Source: Gongronella butleri (taxonomy: Eukaryota > Mucoromycota > Mucoromycetes > Mucorales > Cunninghamellaceae). Taken from it: a stretch of DNA of 64,000 nucleotides. Numbering within the stretch: position 1 is the first letter of the stretch; each line of letters opens with the position of its first letter. Position numbers and translations under genes: made by a program. The stretch lies in NCBI GenBank assembly GCA_025201375.1, contig JAIWZP010000085.1, positions 28,328 through 92,327 of the forward strand, read 5' to 3'. This document shows positions 1 to 10,505 of this stretch, piece by piece. A model generated the notes under the pieces. It worked only from the letters and a program-made list of their open reading frames with translations. It was not told where the DNA came from and made no database searches.

Positions 1-1396
1 TCCGTCAAGGGCTTTGGCTCTTTTTTCTTGACTGGTTCATATGACAATATGGTCCGCCTGTGGAACAGTTCTGGTGAATGCATACACACTCTCGCCGGCC
101 ACAAAGAGGCTGTCAAGGCCGTTGCTTTGGGCGGAAATCAAGGTAAAATTTTGATAAAGTAGAGAAAAGGCAGGCAAAAAGTGCGACAAGGACTGATTTT
201 TTTTTTTTTGAATTGGAAATTAGATGGTTCCCTGACCGTAGTCTCCGCCGGCTTGGATCGTTCTGCGTTGGTTTGGCACATCAATGATCAGGGTGCCAGC
301 CTGCAATACGAATGTGCAGGCCACACGAAGCCAATTGAAGGATTGGCCATCAATGCTTCTCTGTCACAGGTACTTTTTTTTTCCTTTTAATTTGCGGAAT
401 TGAAAGTGAACCATCTTTTTTTTGTCGCGTCATTTAGTTTGCGACTGCATCAGCTGATGCCACCATCAAAGTTTGGACCAATGCGCCGCCAACCGAGGAT
501 GACAACTCTTTGGACACGGCACATGCCAAAAAGAAGAAGCGAACAGAAAAAGAGCGCCCTACCAAGGTAAGTTGCTTCGCAGCGGCTCTTTCCAATGGTA
601 GCAATTGATTTTTTTTTTGTGTAGACGGTGGCCACGGCGTTGGAAGGGCACGTAGGCGCAGTGACAAGCATTGTGTACGATGATGTCGATGAGAACATGC
701 TGTACTCGGGCGGCTGGGATCATTCCATCCGTTCATGGGATATTGAGCAGCAAGTGAACATCACGACCAAGGTACGAGGAAACAAAAACAAAAACAAAAT
801 AAGCATAGACAACGAGCTTTATAAACACCTATTGGCTTTTTCGCTTTGTAGAATTGTGAAAAGGTGGTGTTGGCCGTCGATTACTCGCAACACTCGCGTC
901 TCGTCGCTACTGGTCACTCGGATTCGGTCATTCGCATGTGGGATCCTCGATCGGAAGGTAAGAAAGCAATCTGGAGTTGAAGAAACGGCATTCGGCACAT
1001 GAGAACACGCCCAGACGCGTCAATGACGCATCTCGCATATTTGGCCCAGTTGCACGATCATCTAAGCGCGTCACTTGCGCGCAAAAGTTGCTCCAGGAGA
1101 TCTCATGTTTTTTTCTTCTAGATGGCGTGAATGTCAAACAATCTCTGCGCGGTCACCAGGGCTGGGTGTCGTCGGTGTCTTGGGCGCCTCGATCTGCATA
1201 TACCTTGTGTTCAAGCTCGTACGATGGTACGGTGAGGGTGTGGGATATCCGCAGCAAGGGCCCCGTGTATACAATGGAAGAAAGTGATCATCCCAAGGTG
1301 TTTGCCGTCGACTGGAGCGGCAATTGCATTGTCAGTGGCGGTGAAAATCAAAAATTGACCATTTTCGAGGCAAAACCATTAGACCAGTCCAATTGA
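1..1396 (+). CDS. YTM1: Ribosome biogenesis WD40 protein Ytm1/WDR12, 5' end outside window
   Basis: C-terminal 314 residues of a WD-repeat protein. Exons: 1-142, 224-369, 438-566, 625-771, 852-957, 1122-1396 (TGA); all introns are GT..AG and the frame stays open from base 1. Successive WD blades end in VRLW, ALVW, IKVW, IRSW, IRMW and VRVW. A lysine-rich loop (KKKKRTEKERP) follows the third blade. The C-terminal blade, with HPKVFAVDW and then IVSGGENQKL, matches Ytm1/WDR12. The family forms the Nop7-Erb1-Ytm1 (PeBoW) complex that matures 27S pre-rRNA for the 60S subunit in the nucleolus and is released by the AAA-ATPase Rea1. The N-terminal NLE domain that Rea1 binds would lie upstream of base 1. 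The 3' end faces DAD2, only 57 bp away. Confidence 0.88.
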
Positions 1397-1453
1397 ACAT
1401 GAAACAGCGCCCCCCCTCCCACGCACACACACTATAAAATTCATCTTCTTGCA

Positions 1454-1917
1454 TCATTCTTTATTCGTGTCGGCTGGTATATTAGAGGAGTCACAATTGA
1501 GAATGGGTAATTTGACAATTGTGTTGATCTCGCTGCTTCCTGGATCTGTGTTCATTGATCCCATAGTCCGAAAAACATAATCCCAATTGCCTAGCACCTG
1601 GGAAACACCTAGAAAAAGGCCAAAATATGTCAAGACAAGGAATTGCGCAGACAAACAAACAAACAAACAAACAAAAAAATAAAACAAAAAAAAAAAAAGA
1701 AACAAAAGAGAGAGACAAGTCAATTACCTTGGCTGCCATCGGCGAGGTTGTGTACGCTCTGAGTGAGCTGCTCAAAATGGCGGACAAGCAACTCACTGAG
1801 ATCTTTTATTTGAACGAGTTCGTCGAGCTCCTGCTGCTTTTCGTTGATGAGCGACATTTTGGTCGTCGACGCAAGCTTTTTTCGCGTAGCAGCCGCTTGT
1901 GCACTGTCAGGGATCAT
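1454..1917 (-). CDS. DAD2: DASH complex subunit Dad2 (outer kinetochore)
   Basis: A 114-residue protein from two exons, 1728-1917 and 1454-1608, joined across a 119-nt intron containing a long A-rich stretch on the plus strand. The core reads LVQIKDLSELLVRHFEQLTQ, then LADGSQ, then VLGNWDYVFRTM; this helical heptad pattern followed by a VL.NW.. segment is the Dad2 signature. Dad2 is a small coiled-coil subunit of the ten-protein DASH/Dam1 ring that couples fungal kinetochores to microtubule plus ends. The ATG at 1917 is the first in frame; another Met lies 20 codons downstream, before the conserved part, so the true start may be the internal one. DASH is essentially fungal, which helps place the organism. 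The 3' end is convergent with YTM1. Confidence 0.8.
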
Positions 1918-2153
1918 GAGCGAGGCAAAGAAAAGCGAGAAGAAAGCGACTGTGACGAAAAAAAAAAAAGAAAAAAAAAAGAAAAACGCGCCCAGACAAC
2001 CAATTCAAGATGGAATTGCGCCGAAAAATGATTGGGAAACAGCAGCTCTTTTTGATGCTGTCATTGCTGCCACTTCATGCGCACGGCACGTAAATTTCAG
2101 AGCGATCACCAGGCGTCTATTGGGTTTTAAATACTCAACAAGTGTGCGTTTTA

Positions 2154-3184
2154 TTATTGAATTGAAATGTTTAATTTACACAATGGGCACTAATGGGAAG
2201 AAAGCCATGAAAACGGTGAGAACGGCAATTGCCCTGGACGCTTTTTTTTTTTTTTTTTTTTTTGTGCATTTCCGCTCACATACGTATTTCTTTTTTGTGG
2301 TTAGCCATGCATCTACACAATGAGGATGAAAGTTGTGTTTGCACGGCAAGACGCGCAGCTGCTCGCCAAACAGATAATCTTCCAGGCAGATTGCGCAGCT
2401 ATCAATGTGGCCATCACTTGCTTCGTCAGGATTGAAGGGCTCCAGTGCCAATTTTGAAACAACATGCACTGGTGCAATGTTCTGCAACTTTCGGTGTTGC
2501 TGCCTGATCTTACATAATAAATAGAAGAGCGTCAACATCGTTATTGGCGCAACAAGTAAAATCATAATGATGTCGTGGAGTGGCCTAAAAGGAAATTCAG
2601 TTGCGTCAGTCCTTTTTTTTTTTTTGACGCGCGAATTGCCAAAAAAAAAAAATCGTACCAAATAAAATCATCACTGTCCATATAAACGAGCATTGGTTTG
2701 TCAAGGACACTGGCTAGATACAGAAGCGATTTGTATTCGTTTTGAGCGACAAACACGCTTGGGATCGATATGTCTGAGCTGTCGCTTGTGGCGTGCATTG
2801 TCACCCACTGCTGGCGGTCCAAATCGCCAATGACCACGCCAATGGCACCAGACTGCTCCATGGCTCGCACCTTGGTGGCAAAGCTACAGCCTCCGCGATG
2901 GACCAGCGCAACCCAGTTGCTCATGGGCGATTCCACCCAATGGCATCCTGATGGATCCAATGGTTCTACCAGATAGCCGAGCTGACCGGCTTTGGACAAC
3001 TTTGGCCCAAACGCAGCGGTTCTCGAGACAAATGTGTCGTTTGTAACCTATAAAAAAGGAAATCAAGCCAAATGTACACACAATTGTATCAAAGCGCCTC
3101 TAATTTTACCAGGACAGTCAATGACGCATTAGTATGCCAAATGGACAGCAGGACAATGCATGACAAAAGCCATGCCTGTAACAT
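2154..3184 (-). CDS. PA-TM-RING E3 ubiquitin ligase (RNF13/GRAIL type)
   Basis: Four exons, 3110-3184, 2659-3047, 2284-2584 and 2154-2189, give 266 residues. The order is a signal peptide ([16 protein letters not shown], exon 1), a protease-associated domain in the lumen ([27 protein letters not shown]), one membrane span ([19 protein letters not shown]) and a RING-H2 finger [24 protein letters not shown]. The last two zinc cysteines (CPLC) are on the short terminal exon, so reading through the donor at 2283 would lose them. This layout is that of RNF13, RNF167 and GRAIL, endosome- or vacuole-anchored ligases that sort membrane cargo. Start and signal peptide are inferred from the only ATG that splices in frame. 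It is divergent from TAN1 with 248 bp between starts. Confidence 0.85.
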
Positions 3185-3432
3185 TTTACAGCATGAAAAT
3201 CAAAAAAGCAAATGAAAAAGAAATTTTTACTGCCTTTTGCTGGAAAATCAAGGAGAAGGAATTGGGCACGGGAAAAATTAAAAATACACGCGGGCTGTTT
3301 TCAATCAAGAACTTTCCTCCCTAAAAGACAAAAAAAACAAAAAGCATTGTCCTCGTGCCTTCAAAACACACACACACACTCCCCCTTTTTTTCTTGGTTT
3401 TCTTCTTGCCTCCTTGTGTTTTCCCCGCCGCC

Positions 3433-4356
3433 ATGACGAGCCAGCCCGTTAAACGCGCGTTTGAACTGGTTGACGATAAACCTTCTGTCGCTGCACCTAG
3501 AGAAAAGCGAAAACGCCCTGCTTCGGGCACAATACCCATTTCTCGTGGTCGATTCAAACAAAGGTGGCTCTCAAAGCACTCGAGCCTTATAAAGCGAGCA
3601 GATTCAGCATATGGTATTATGGTGACTTGCCCAAATCGCACGGAAACGCGTGCAATGGTAAAATGGCGCACCACAAAGTCATGTCCTCCCGGACCAAATT
3701 CAAGCAATTGTTCTTTTTAGGGCCAAATTCAACAATTCTTGACCAAATTCTTGGACGAGGCCTTTTCTACGGCAACATCGACTTGGACACGGCCGGATTG
3801 TGCGTTTGAAATCGAAAGTGACGAAGAAAGCGTGCCTATTAACGAGAATCGCCCTGATCGCAAAATTGAAGCGGTGGACACTGCTTGTGGGGGCCTCGTG
3901 TTCTATCGTCTGCGTGTGGATGTTACTCCAAGCACTTTTGTCGATCGGATGTTTGCGCATTTTGCACAAATCAAAAACGCAAAAGAGCGCGAAAAACAAG
4001 CAGAGTTGCTACGATTTACGGCGAGGTGGCTGCCTATTGATTACGTCTGCCCAGCTACCACGGACCGGATCACTCTGTGCTTTGAGAAACGCGTCATTCC
4101 CGATAGGATTGCCAAATTTCAACCCAAAACATCCATTGCCATTATCGCAGAAGTGCGCAATTCGCCGCTGTCCAAGAAGGAAGTGATAGACCTTGTTGCC
4201 AATTTGCTTCCTTCCACGCTGACCGTCGATTTGTCGCGCCCGCAGTACGTCATCTTTGTCACCGTGTTCAAGAGTGTGTGCGGCATTGGTATTTTGCATA
4301 AATATTACGAAAGAAAAAAGTTCAACCTTCTACAGCAACTGAAATCTGCAGAATAA
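3433..4356 (+). CDS. TAN1: tRNA acetyltransferase Tan1/THUMPD1 (THUMP domain)
   Basis: Two exons, 3433-3657 and 3721-4356, encode 286 residues. After a basic, low-complexity N terminus comes GIMVTCPNRTETRAM and, across the intron, IQQFLTKFLDEAF, the usual start of the Tan1 fold. The THUMP domain fills the C-terminal half: RWLPIDYVCPAT, then SIAIIAEVRNSPLSKKEVID, and the ending YVIFVTVFKSVCGIGIL with KKFNL. In the family Tan1 binds tRNA-Ser and tRNA-Leu and assists the acetyltransferase Kre33/NAT10 in making N4-acetylcytidine at position 12. The 3' end converges on the GABA transaminase gene (161 bp apart). Confidence 0.87.
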
Positions 4357-4508
4357 ACGATGTAATGACTTCTTGGCTTTATTTCAATTTGTTTTGTGTC
4401 TGTCAGTGCAAATTTTGATCCTGCGCTCCAATTGTCTCGCTGCCATTCGATCTTTGTCGAATTTGAACTAGATGAATCATCTGGACATTGAAAGATTTCA
4501 AGCTGTAC

Positions 4509-4514
4509 TTTATT
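4509..4514 (-). terminator. AATAAA poly(A) signal of the GABA transaminase gene
   Basis: AATAAA on the minus strand starts four bases after the TAA stop at 4518-4520, so the mRNA 3' UTR is predicted to be very short. Confidence 0.5.
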
Positions 4515-4517
4515 TTT

Positions 4518-6191
4518 TTATTGTTTGAGCACGTCGTTCATGGTATTGAGCATGATGTCGGCATGGTGCTTTTGGAAGGTAAGCATGGGACGCAATCGAA
4601 CAGCACGGTCGCCACAGCCGCCAATGTTGACGCCTCGCTGGCGCATATCCACCAAGAATTTGTCGCGTTGCGCGGCCGTCGGCAGGTCAAACGCGATGAA
4701 AAGGCCTTGACCGCGGACGTTCTCCAGACCCAATGTTGGCAGCTGCTCCTGCACGTACGCGCCGATCTGCTTTACATTAGTGAGGAGATCCTTGCTCTCG
4801 ATTTCGTTGATGATGGCTGCTGCTTGGAAGGCACGCACGGGGTCGCCCATCCAAGTGTTGTACAAACGATAGGGCTGCGTGGGGCGCAGGCGGCCATTCA
4901 AAAAGAAGCCCGCCGCTTGGAATTTTTTGGAGAAGGTGACAATATCAGGCGATTCAGGCAAATTCCACGCCTCGTGCGCCCAAAAAGTGCCAGTGCCACC
5001 GACACCCGTCTGCACCTCATCCACAATGAAGACGACGTCATGCTTTTTGCAAATGGCTTGGAGTTCTTGGAAGAATTTGGGAGAGGCTAAAAGAAAGAAA
5101 CATGAGCATTTCCCATTAAAAAAAAGCGCGTGTCATCCCGCCTTCCCCCTCTCCCTTGATGCATACGTACCATGATTGTCACCACCCTCGGATTGAATTG
5201 GTTCTACCACTAAACCGGCAATTGGCTTCTGGCTTTCCTTGATGATCTTCTCAACAGCCTGCAGGGCCTCCTTCTCCATCTGCTCATTGTATTCTTCATT
5301 TTCGGCCAATGGATATTTGCGCTGTGGGAAAGGTGCCTTTGGCCAGTTAAAGGCAGGAATGTCGACTTTGTGGATGGCTTTGGAAGCGGTGGCAGTCAAT
5401 GAGCCAAAAAGACGACCGTGGAACGCCTGGGTAAAGCTCAAAATGGCCATGTCAGGCGAGCCGGGCGCCTCATTCTTCATGCAGCTATTCAGCTCTTCCG
5501 TCGAAAATTCGTTGCTTCCACGCATCTTCGCGGCCTTGTACATGAATGCGGTCTTGAATGCATTCTCATTTGCGCAGGATCCACACATCACCGTGAAAAC
5601 TTGGTCCAATCCCTTGGGTGCGACGCGCATAAACGAATTTTCAAGTTGATCCACCCAGTCTTTGTTCGGATTCACGCCAAGCGCCGCGCTACACAGAACC
5701 AAATAAAGTTTTTAGTGACACAAGCTCCAAAAAAGCACACAACCATTTACCGATTGGCCAAAGCTGTTTGAAACGCGGGATTCTTGCTCAATGCATGGAA
5801 CGCCGGGTTGTTGTAGCCCACAGGAATGGAAGCAATCTGAGCAAAGACGTCGAGCATGGTGTTTCCATCGGCATCGACAATGTAGTTTCCCTTGGACTTT
5901 TCAAAATCTTTTTTTTTCTAGAGTGAGAATGGCTATTTCTCTCTTTCCACTTGCATTGTGTTCTTCCTTACCAGCAACAAAAAAAACGGATCGAGTATCC
6001 TGGTACTTGTTCAGGTTTTGCAAAATGGCTTTTGATTTGGGGCCGGGCACCGCCGAAACCATGTCCGGCTTTTTGGGCTCGTCTGGGAAGAATGGTGCAG
6101 CGCCAGCCGAAGCAAAGGCTCTGACAATCATGCTGCCGGATTGCTTGTGGATCCTTTTACCGAGGGTCTGTTGGGAAATGACGCGTAACAT
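4518..6191 (-). CDS. UGA1: 4-aminobutyrate aminotransferase (GABA transaminase), mitochondrial type
   Basis: Exons 5972-6191, 5751-5907, 5171-5688 and 4518-5086 give 487 residues. This is a PLP fold-type I class III aminotransferase converting GABA plus 2-oxoglutarate to succinic semialdehyde plus glutamate. Landmarks are [48 protein letters not shown], the Asp of [14 protein letters not shown], and [10 protein letters not shown] carrying the PLP lysine. The N terminus ([16 protein letters not shown]) is basic and Ser/Gln-rich, consistent with a mitochondrial presequence. The exon 1/2 junction is odd: family alignment (VA|DFEKSKG) needs the acceptor at the end of an A9 run at 5908-5909, although a better-looking CTAG lies nine bases upstream. 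A one-base error in that run would explain it equally well. Confidence 0.92.
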
Positions 6192-6480
6192 GTCTGATAA
6201 TGCAAGTATGTAAAGAAGAAAAGAAAAGAAAAAAAAAGTTGCGTCCAAAAGCATTGGCTTTTATATGAGAATCAGACCCTTATTTTCCCTTTTACGATCG
6301 TGGGTGTTCCAGTAGTAAAAATATCCATCCTCATGGTATGCAAATCACTGCAGACTTATGACAAAGCTCGTCCAGTCGACACTGGCCTTTTTTTGTCATA
6401 AGGTTTGACGGGCGAGGCGCGAGGTGCTGATTGGTGTACAGAGATAAAACTCCACCATTGTTTGTTTATTGTTGTGAGGC

Positions 6481-8079
6481 TCAATTCATGGTACAAAAAA
6501 TGCGGCGCAGATGATGGAAGCCAAATCCGAGTGATGGACCTGGGTTTGGCACCCAAATCCAAGTGACAAAGAGCATTGCTGCCATGGAAATGCAGAAAGG
6601 CAGGAGAGCACCAATGCCAGCGGATCCAATCAGAACACCTCCCAGGTATGGGAAAATTGCCGAGCCACCACTGCCAAACTGTATAAAAACGCACAATTAC
6701 TTTCATTTTTGCTTTGCATAAATGGGACATTGACGCGCTTACAGCAGCCAGAAAGCCGATGGTCGTTGCCTGCAATCTCGATGGCACAATCTTTGTAGTC
6801 AGTGAGATTGTCGTGGGGAAGAGCGGCCCAATGGCAATGCCAATAATGACAAGTGCTGGAGACAATTTCATTACTGTAAAAAAAAACAGACAAACAAAAC
6901 AAAGGGAAGAGATACATACCTGTTGCACTGACACCCACGGCGGGGACCAACCAAAGAAGCAAAAGCATGGCAATCAGGACGAGGACATAACCATAAATCA
7001 TCCTTTTTTCGCCAAATTTTAGCGTAAGCCATCCCAGGGCGAGGCGACCAAAGCAGATTCCACTCCAGTAGCCCGTCATGACGTGAGCCATTGCGACGGT
7101 GTCGTCACTACGGGTATCGAGCAAAAAGGTAAAGCCCCAATTTCCTATTAAAACCTCAGTTCCAACGTAAAAGAGGAGAAAAAGCGCGCCAGCATATATA
7201 ATTGGTTGATGGAGAGTTTCATGCAGCAGGCCTCTGCTGGCTGTGCCTTCATCATCACTTTCCAGTGGCACGCCAGGGCGTCTGACTTTGCCGCGTCCAA
7301 GAGCAAACATGGACGTGATGCCCGCAAGTGCGGCAAGAGCACAAAAAATGCGATATGTGGTTCTCCAATTCGACACAGAAGAGGCAATCAGGGGTCCAAT
7401 CAGCGCGCCAAAGCCGTAAAATGCTTCCATGCACGCCAGTCATTGCAGAAAGGATCAGCTTTTGTTCTTTTTCTGAGCTTTTTTTTCTGTTCCTTTTTTC
7501 TTTGCTCATTTTTTCCATACCATGTAGAAAATTTAAAATGATAGTCGGTCTAGGCATGTTTCCACAAATTACATTGGCACAGCTTTGAATCAATGCGAGC
7601 CCAAAGCCAACAAACACCAAAAAAATGCATTGGGCGGCAAAAGGCACGGGACACCCGCAGACCAGATAGCCAACGAACAGAGATGCGCATCCAATCAGAC
7701 TCGTATTTGGATACCCGAATTTGCGCGTAAGAAAGCCATTTCCAAGGGCGGCTGTAATAACAAATCAAAGTGAGAAAACTAAAAAAAGGAAGCAACGATT
7801 CTTACCAATCAAGTAACCAGCAGTGGAGGCCAAAAAGACCACAGAGACCACGTATTGGCTCAGGTTGTATTGCACTTGCATGAACGGAAGAATGATGCCT
7901 GAAAACGATTGTTAAAAGTGAGCATGCAGCACAATTCAGCCTCTTATCATACCGAGGTTGGCATCATTGATGCCAGAGATCAGTTGAAAGAAAAATGACT
8001 GACAGAGCGGCAAAATGTACTTTTTCATAGATCGCTTGTCTTGTAATTGACTAGGATCTTCCAGTTGTAGACTGTTCAT
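6481..8079 (-). CDS. Major facilitator superfamily transporter (BSC6/fucose-permease-like)
   Basis: Six exons (7953-8079, 7806-7898, 7521-7751, 6920-7423, 6743-6873, 6481-6678) encode 427 residues with about 12 hydrophobic spans. Motifs include ISGINDANLGIILPFMQVQY at span 1, the loop LTRKFGYPN, FYGFGALIGPLIA in span 5, GYWSGICFGRLALGWLTLKF with GEKRMIYGYVL in span 8, and FGSGGSAIFPYLGGVLIGS near the end. This matches the fungal Bsc6-like branch of the FucP-related MFS family, whose substrates are unknown, so none is assigned. The acceptor before FYGFG (7424-7425) is an AAG without a pyrimidine tract but gives the only junction that fits the family. The end of the mRNA lies close to the GABA transaminase start (289 bp). 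Confidence 0.82.
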
Positions 8080-8105
8080 TTTTCAGATTTGTTTGATTGC
8101 AGGTT

Positions 8106-8145
<40 letters not shown>

Positions 8146-8394
8146 AAGAAAAGCCTGTTTCAGGTCAACTGTTCGGAGAAAATCCTCGGGAAAAAAGAAA
8201 ATAGGATCCAGGGACCCCGACGTGGGACCTGAAACTGTGGGGCTCCACAAATTCGGGCCCGCGGAGCACATTTGCTGCGGCTTCAATACCAATGGCCACG
8301 GCTTAAGGCTGTTCCACAGGATTTGTATTTGAGTTGCATGGCATGACACAAGCGATTCCAGAAAAAAAATGCAGGATACTCTTTGATTTTATTT
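8080..8394. other. Gene-free spacer with a 36-base A run
   Basis: No gene is visible between the MFS start and the IML2 stop. The spacer holds an uninterrupted run of 36 A on the plus strand (8107-8142). The rest is unique sequence without recognisable coding or RNA structure. The run could be a promoter poly(dA:dT) tract or the tail of an old retrocopy; no body of a retrocopy is recognisable next to it. Confidence 0.6.
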
Positions 8395-10505
8395 TCATTT
8401 TTGAAATTTACGCGAAGCGACACCAAAAGCACCCACGGTGCTGCCTCGCGTGGCGACCTCGGCAACAAATCCAAGACATGCGTGGCATTTTAGGACAAGG
8501 ATGGATTCGAGGGAATACTTGCTCTTTGCTCTCTCGCCTTTGCCAACATTAAATTGTCGCTTTTCAGAGTACGACAGCAGGTCATCCAATAGCACCTTTG
8601 CCTTGGCATACTGCTCCTCAATGATATGAAGCTGTGCTTCTTCCAGTTTTGCAAAATAAAAGAGCCAATGATCCAGCTGGATTGACGGGGCGTGCTTATA
8701 GACTTCTTGTATCGATTCGGCGTGCATCCGCTTGCACGGGTGATGCTCGACGCTGGGGGCCATTCCAGCACCTTTGTAAACAGAGCCACCAAGCACGTCG
8801 TGCTCGAGCAAGAGCCTACAGAGTGTTGCGCGCAGCAAATGCGATAAGGCAATGTCGTCGTGTGCATAGATGGATCGGCTTGTGGCTAGGCGGTCCAATG
8901 TGGCATGAATTCGCTTCATATTGGCAACAATCCACTTGGTTGGCATGAGCTCCAGAGCGCCAATGGCAAATAAAATCTCCAGGTCCGGAAACAACAATCG
9001 ATTGCCTTGCAGACAGAATTTGCGAGCCTTTCTCGCCACAAATTTCTTAAGCACGTTGGATAAAGGGCCCAATTAGGTTCAAATCCGTAAAAACTTGCCA
9101 TTTAAATTACCTCAATGAATACGGATTTGCCAGCAATTCTTTGTTTCAAATGTGGGACCGCCTTCATGGAATGCGTTGCAGCGTTGAGCAATTCATCTCG
9201 TTGTTCTCCAGGAGGATAAAGATCCAGAGCCATCATGTATGTCGTCAATCCATACAAGTAATTGTAGGTGCACTTGGACCAATGACTTTCATTCATGAGA
9301 ATACGAAGCATTTCGTTCGCCTTGCGCCAATCGTGCTCAATGAGTGCAACTGTGGCTATTTCCCAATAACAAATATGCTGCAGCTGCGGCCAGAGGCGCT
9401 GTGCGTCAGCGGCTTTCGAATAGTATTCTTTTGCCTTGTCGAGATTCTGGCAGGAAGCGTACTGGCGTCCACGCAAGGCCAAGAAAATCATTCCGTTGGG
9501 AAATTTGTCGAGATAATGATTCAAAATCACACCACCAAGAGCCTCGTCCACATGCGACAGATATGTGAACTTGCTTAAAACAATGTTGTAGCCCATAAGG
9601 ACAAAGTCTGTCAGATCACGCCGCAGACCCTCAGTCGCGCTTGCTTGATTTTCGGATTTTAGCGCGTCCCAGCCACCGACGGTGCGACAATACCACATGC
9701 CCAGAGTGCGATCGCCACGTAACCCGACCAAGTGAGATAATTTAAGAACATAATCCGGGACGGCAGACAAGATTAGGTTGAATGCTGACACACCAAAGGA
9801 AATACCAGATACCAAGTGCCCATCCAGACCATATTCTGACGTGTTTTCACCGGCCGCAGCAAGCTTTTGCACGTAAAGCATGTAATTCTCCAATTGTGTA
9901 TAGATGCCGTGTGTGAAACATGTTTTGACAACCTCCTTGACAGCCAATAAGATGCTTTGATCATAAAGGATTTGAAGGCCAGCCTTCAGCAATCCCGTTT
10001 CGGCGTAAACAAGCTCCTGCAAACGACGATGGTCATTAAAATCTGCTCTCTAAGCATGCATCGTAGCACTTACAGCGTGCCTCTGAACGGGCGTCATGTT
10101 TTTGATGTCCTTGATCGAGTAGGGTCCAATGGCGCGCTTCCAAGAATTGAGCCTGAGCTTGCTAGAGATAGAGTTGGCCTTTTTGGCTGCATCAATCGCC
10201 TTTGCGATATCTTCCCGTTCAAACGAAAGAACGGATGTCCCTGCAAGCAGGCAAGCGTATGCCATGCAATGATACATTGACAGATTTTTCTTTGCAACAA
10301 GGATGTCGAGGCATTCCGCAATCTGTGAATTTAGGAATAGGTCAAGCGCACTGCGTACGTCTTGAATGTCCTCATACAGCGTGTCATGAGCAATGGCAGA
10401 TCCAGACTGTCCGCTACTGCTGCAAGCGGATTGGAAAGACTCGCTGGCTTTTTCGTCAAGGGCATCTACCTCTGCTGTATCTTGACGTACAGCAAACGAC
10501 GCCAT
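8395..10505 (-). CDS. IML2/TTC39 family TPR-like protein
   Basis: Three exons, 10074-10505, 9111-10016 and 8395-9045, encode 662 residues. The N-terminal half carries DIQDVRSALDLFLNSQIAEC, the typical opening of the TTC39/Iml2 fold, followed by TETGLL-like text (AETGLLKAGLQIL) and SGISFGVSAFNLILSAVP. The middle has helical repeats (RDLTDFVLMGYNIVLSK, YWEIATVALIEHDWRKA) and the C-terminal part begins KFVARKARKF and LELMPTKW. In yeast Iml2 helps clear inclusion bodies at lipid droplets; the animal TTC39 proteins are poorly understood, so only the family is called. The second acceptor is AAG (9046-9047). AATAAA follows the stop within about 10 bases. Confidence 0.83.

Noticed and set aside
2190..2283. 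Read-through of the RING gene's last intron (lysine-rich tail)
   Set aside because: It would remove the last two zinc cysteines; splicing gives CPLC and a natural stop.
8107..8142. A36 run as a retrotransposon tail
   Set aside because: The bases upstream are the start of the MFS gene and no element body is visible.
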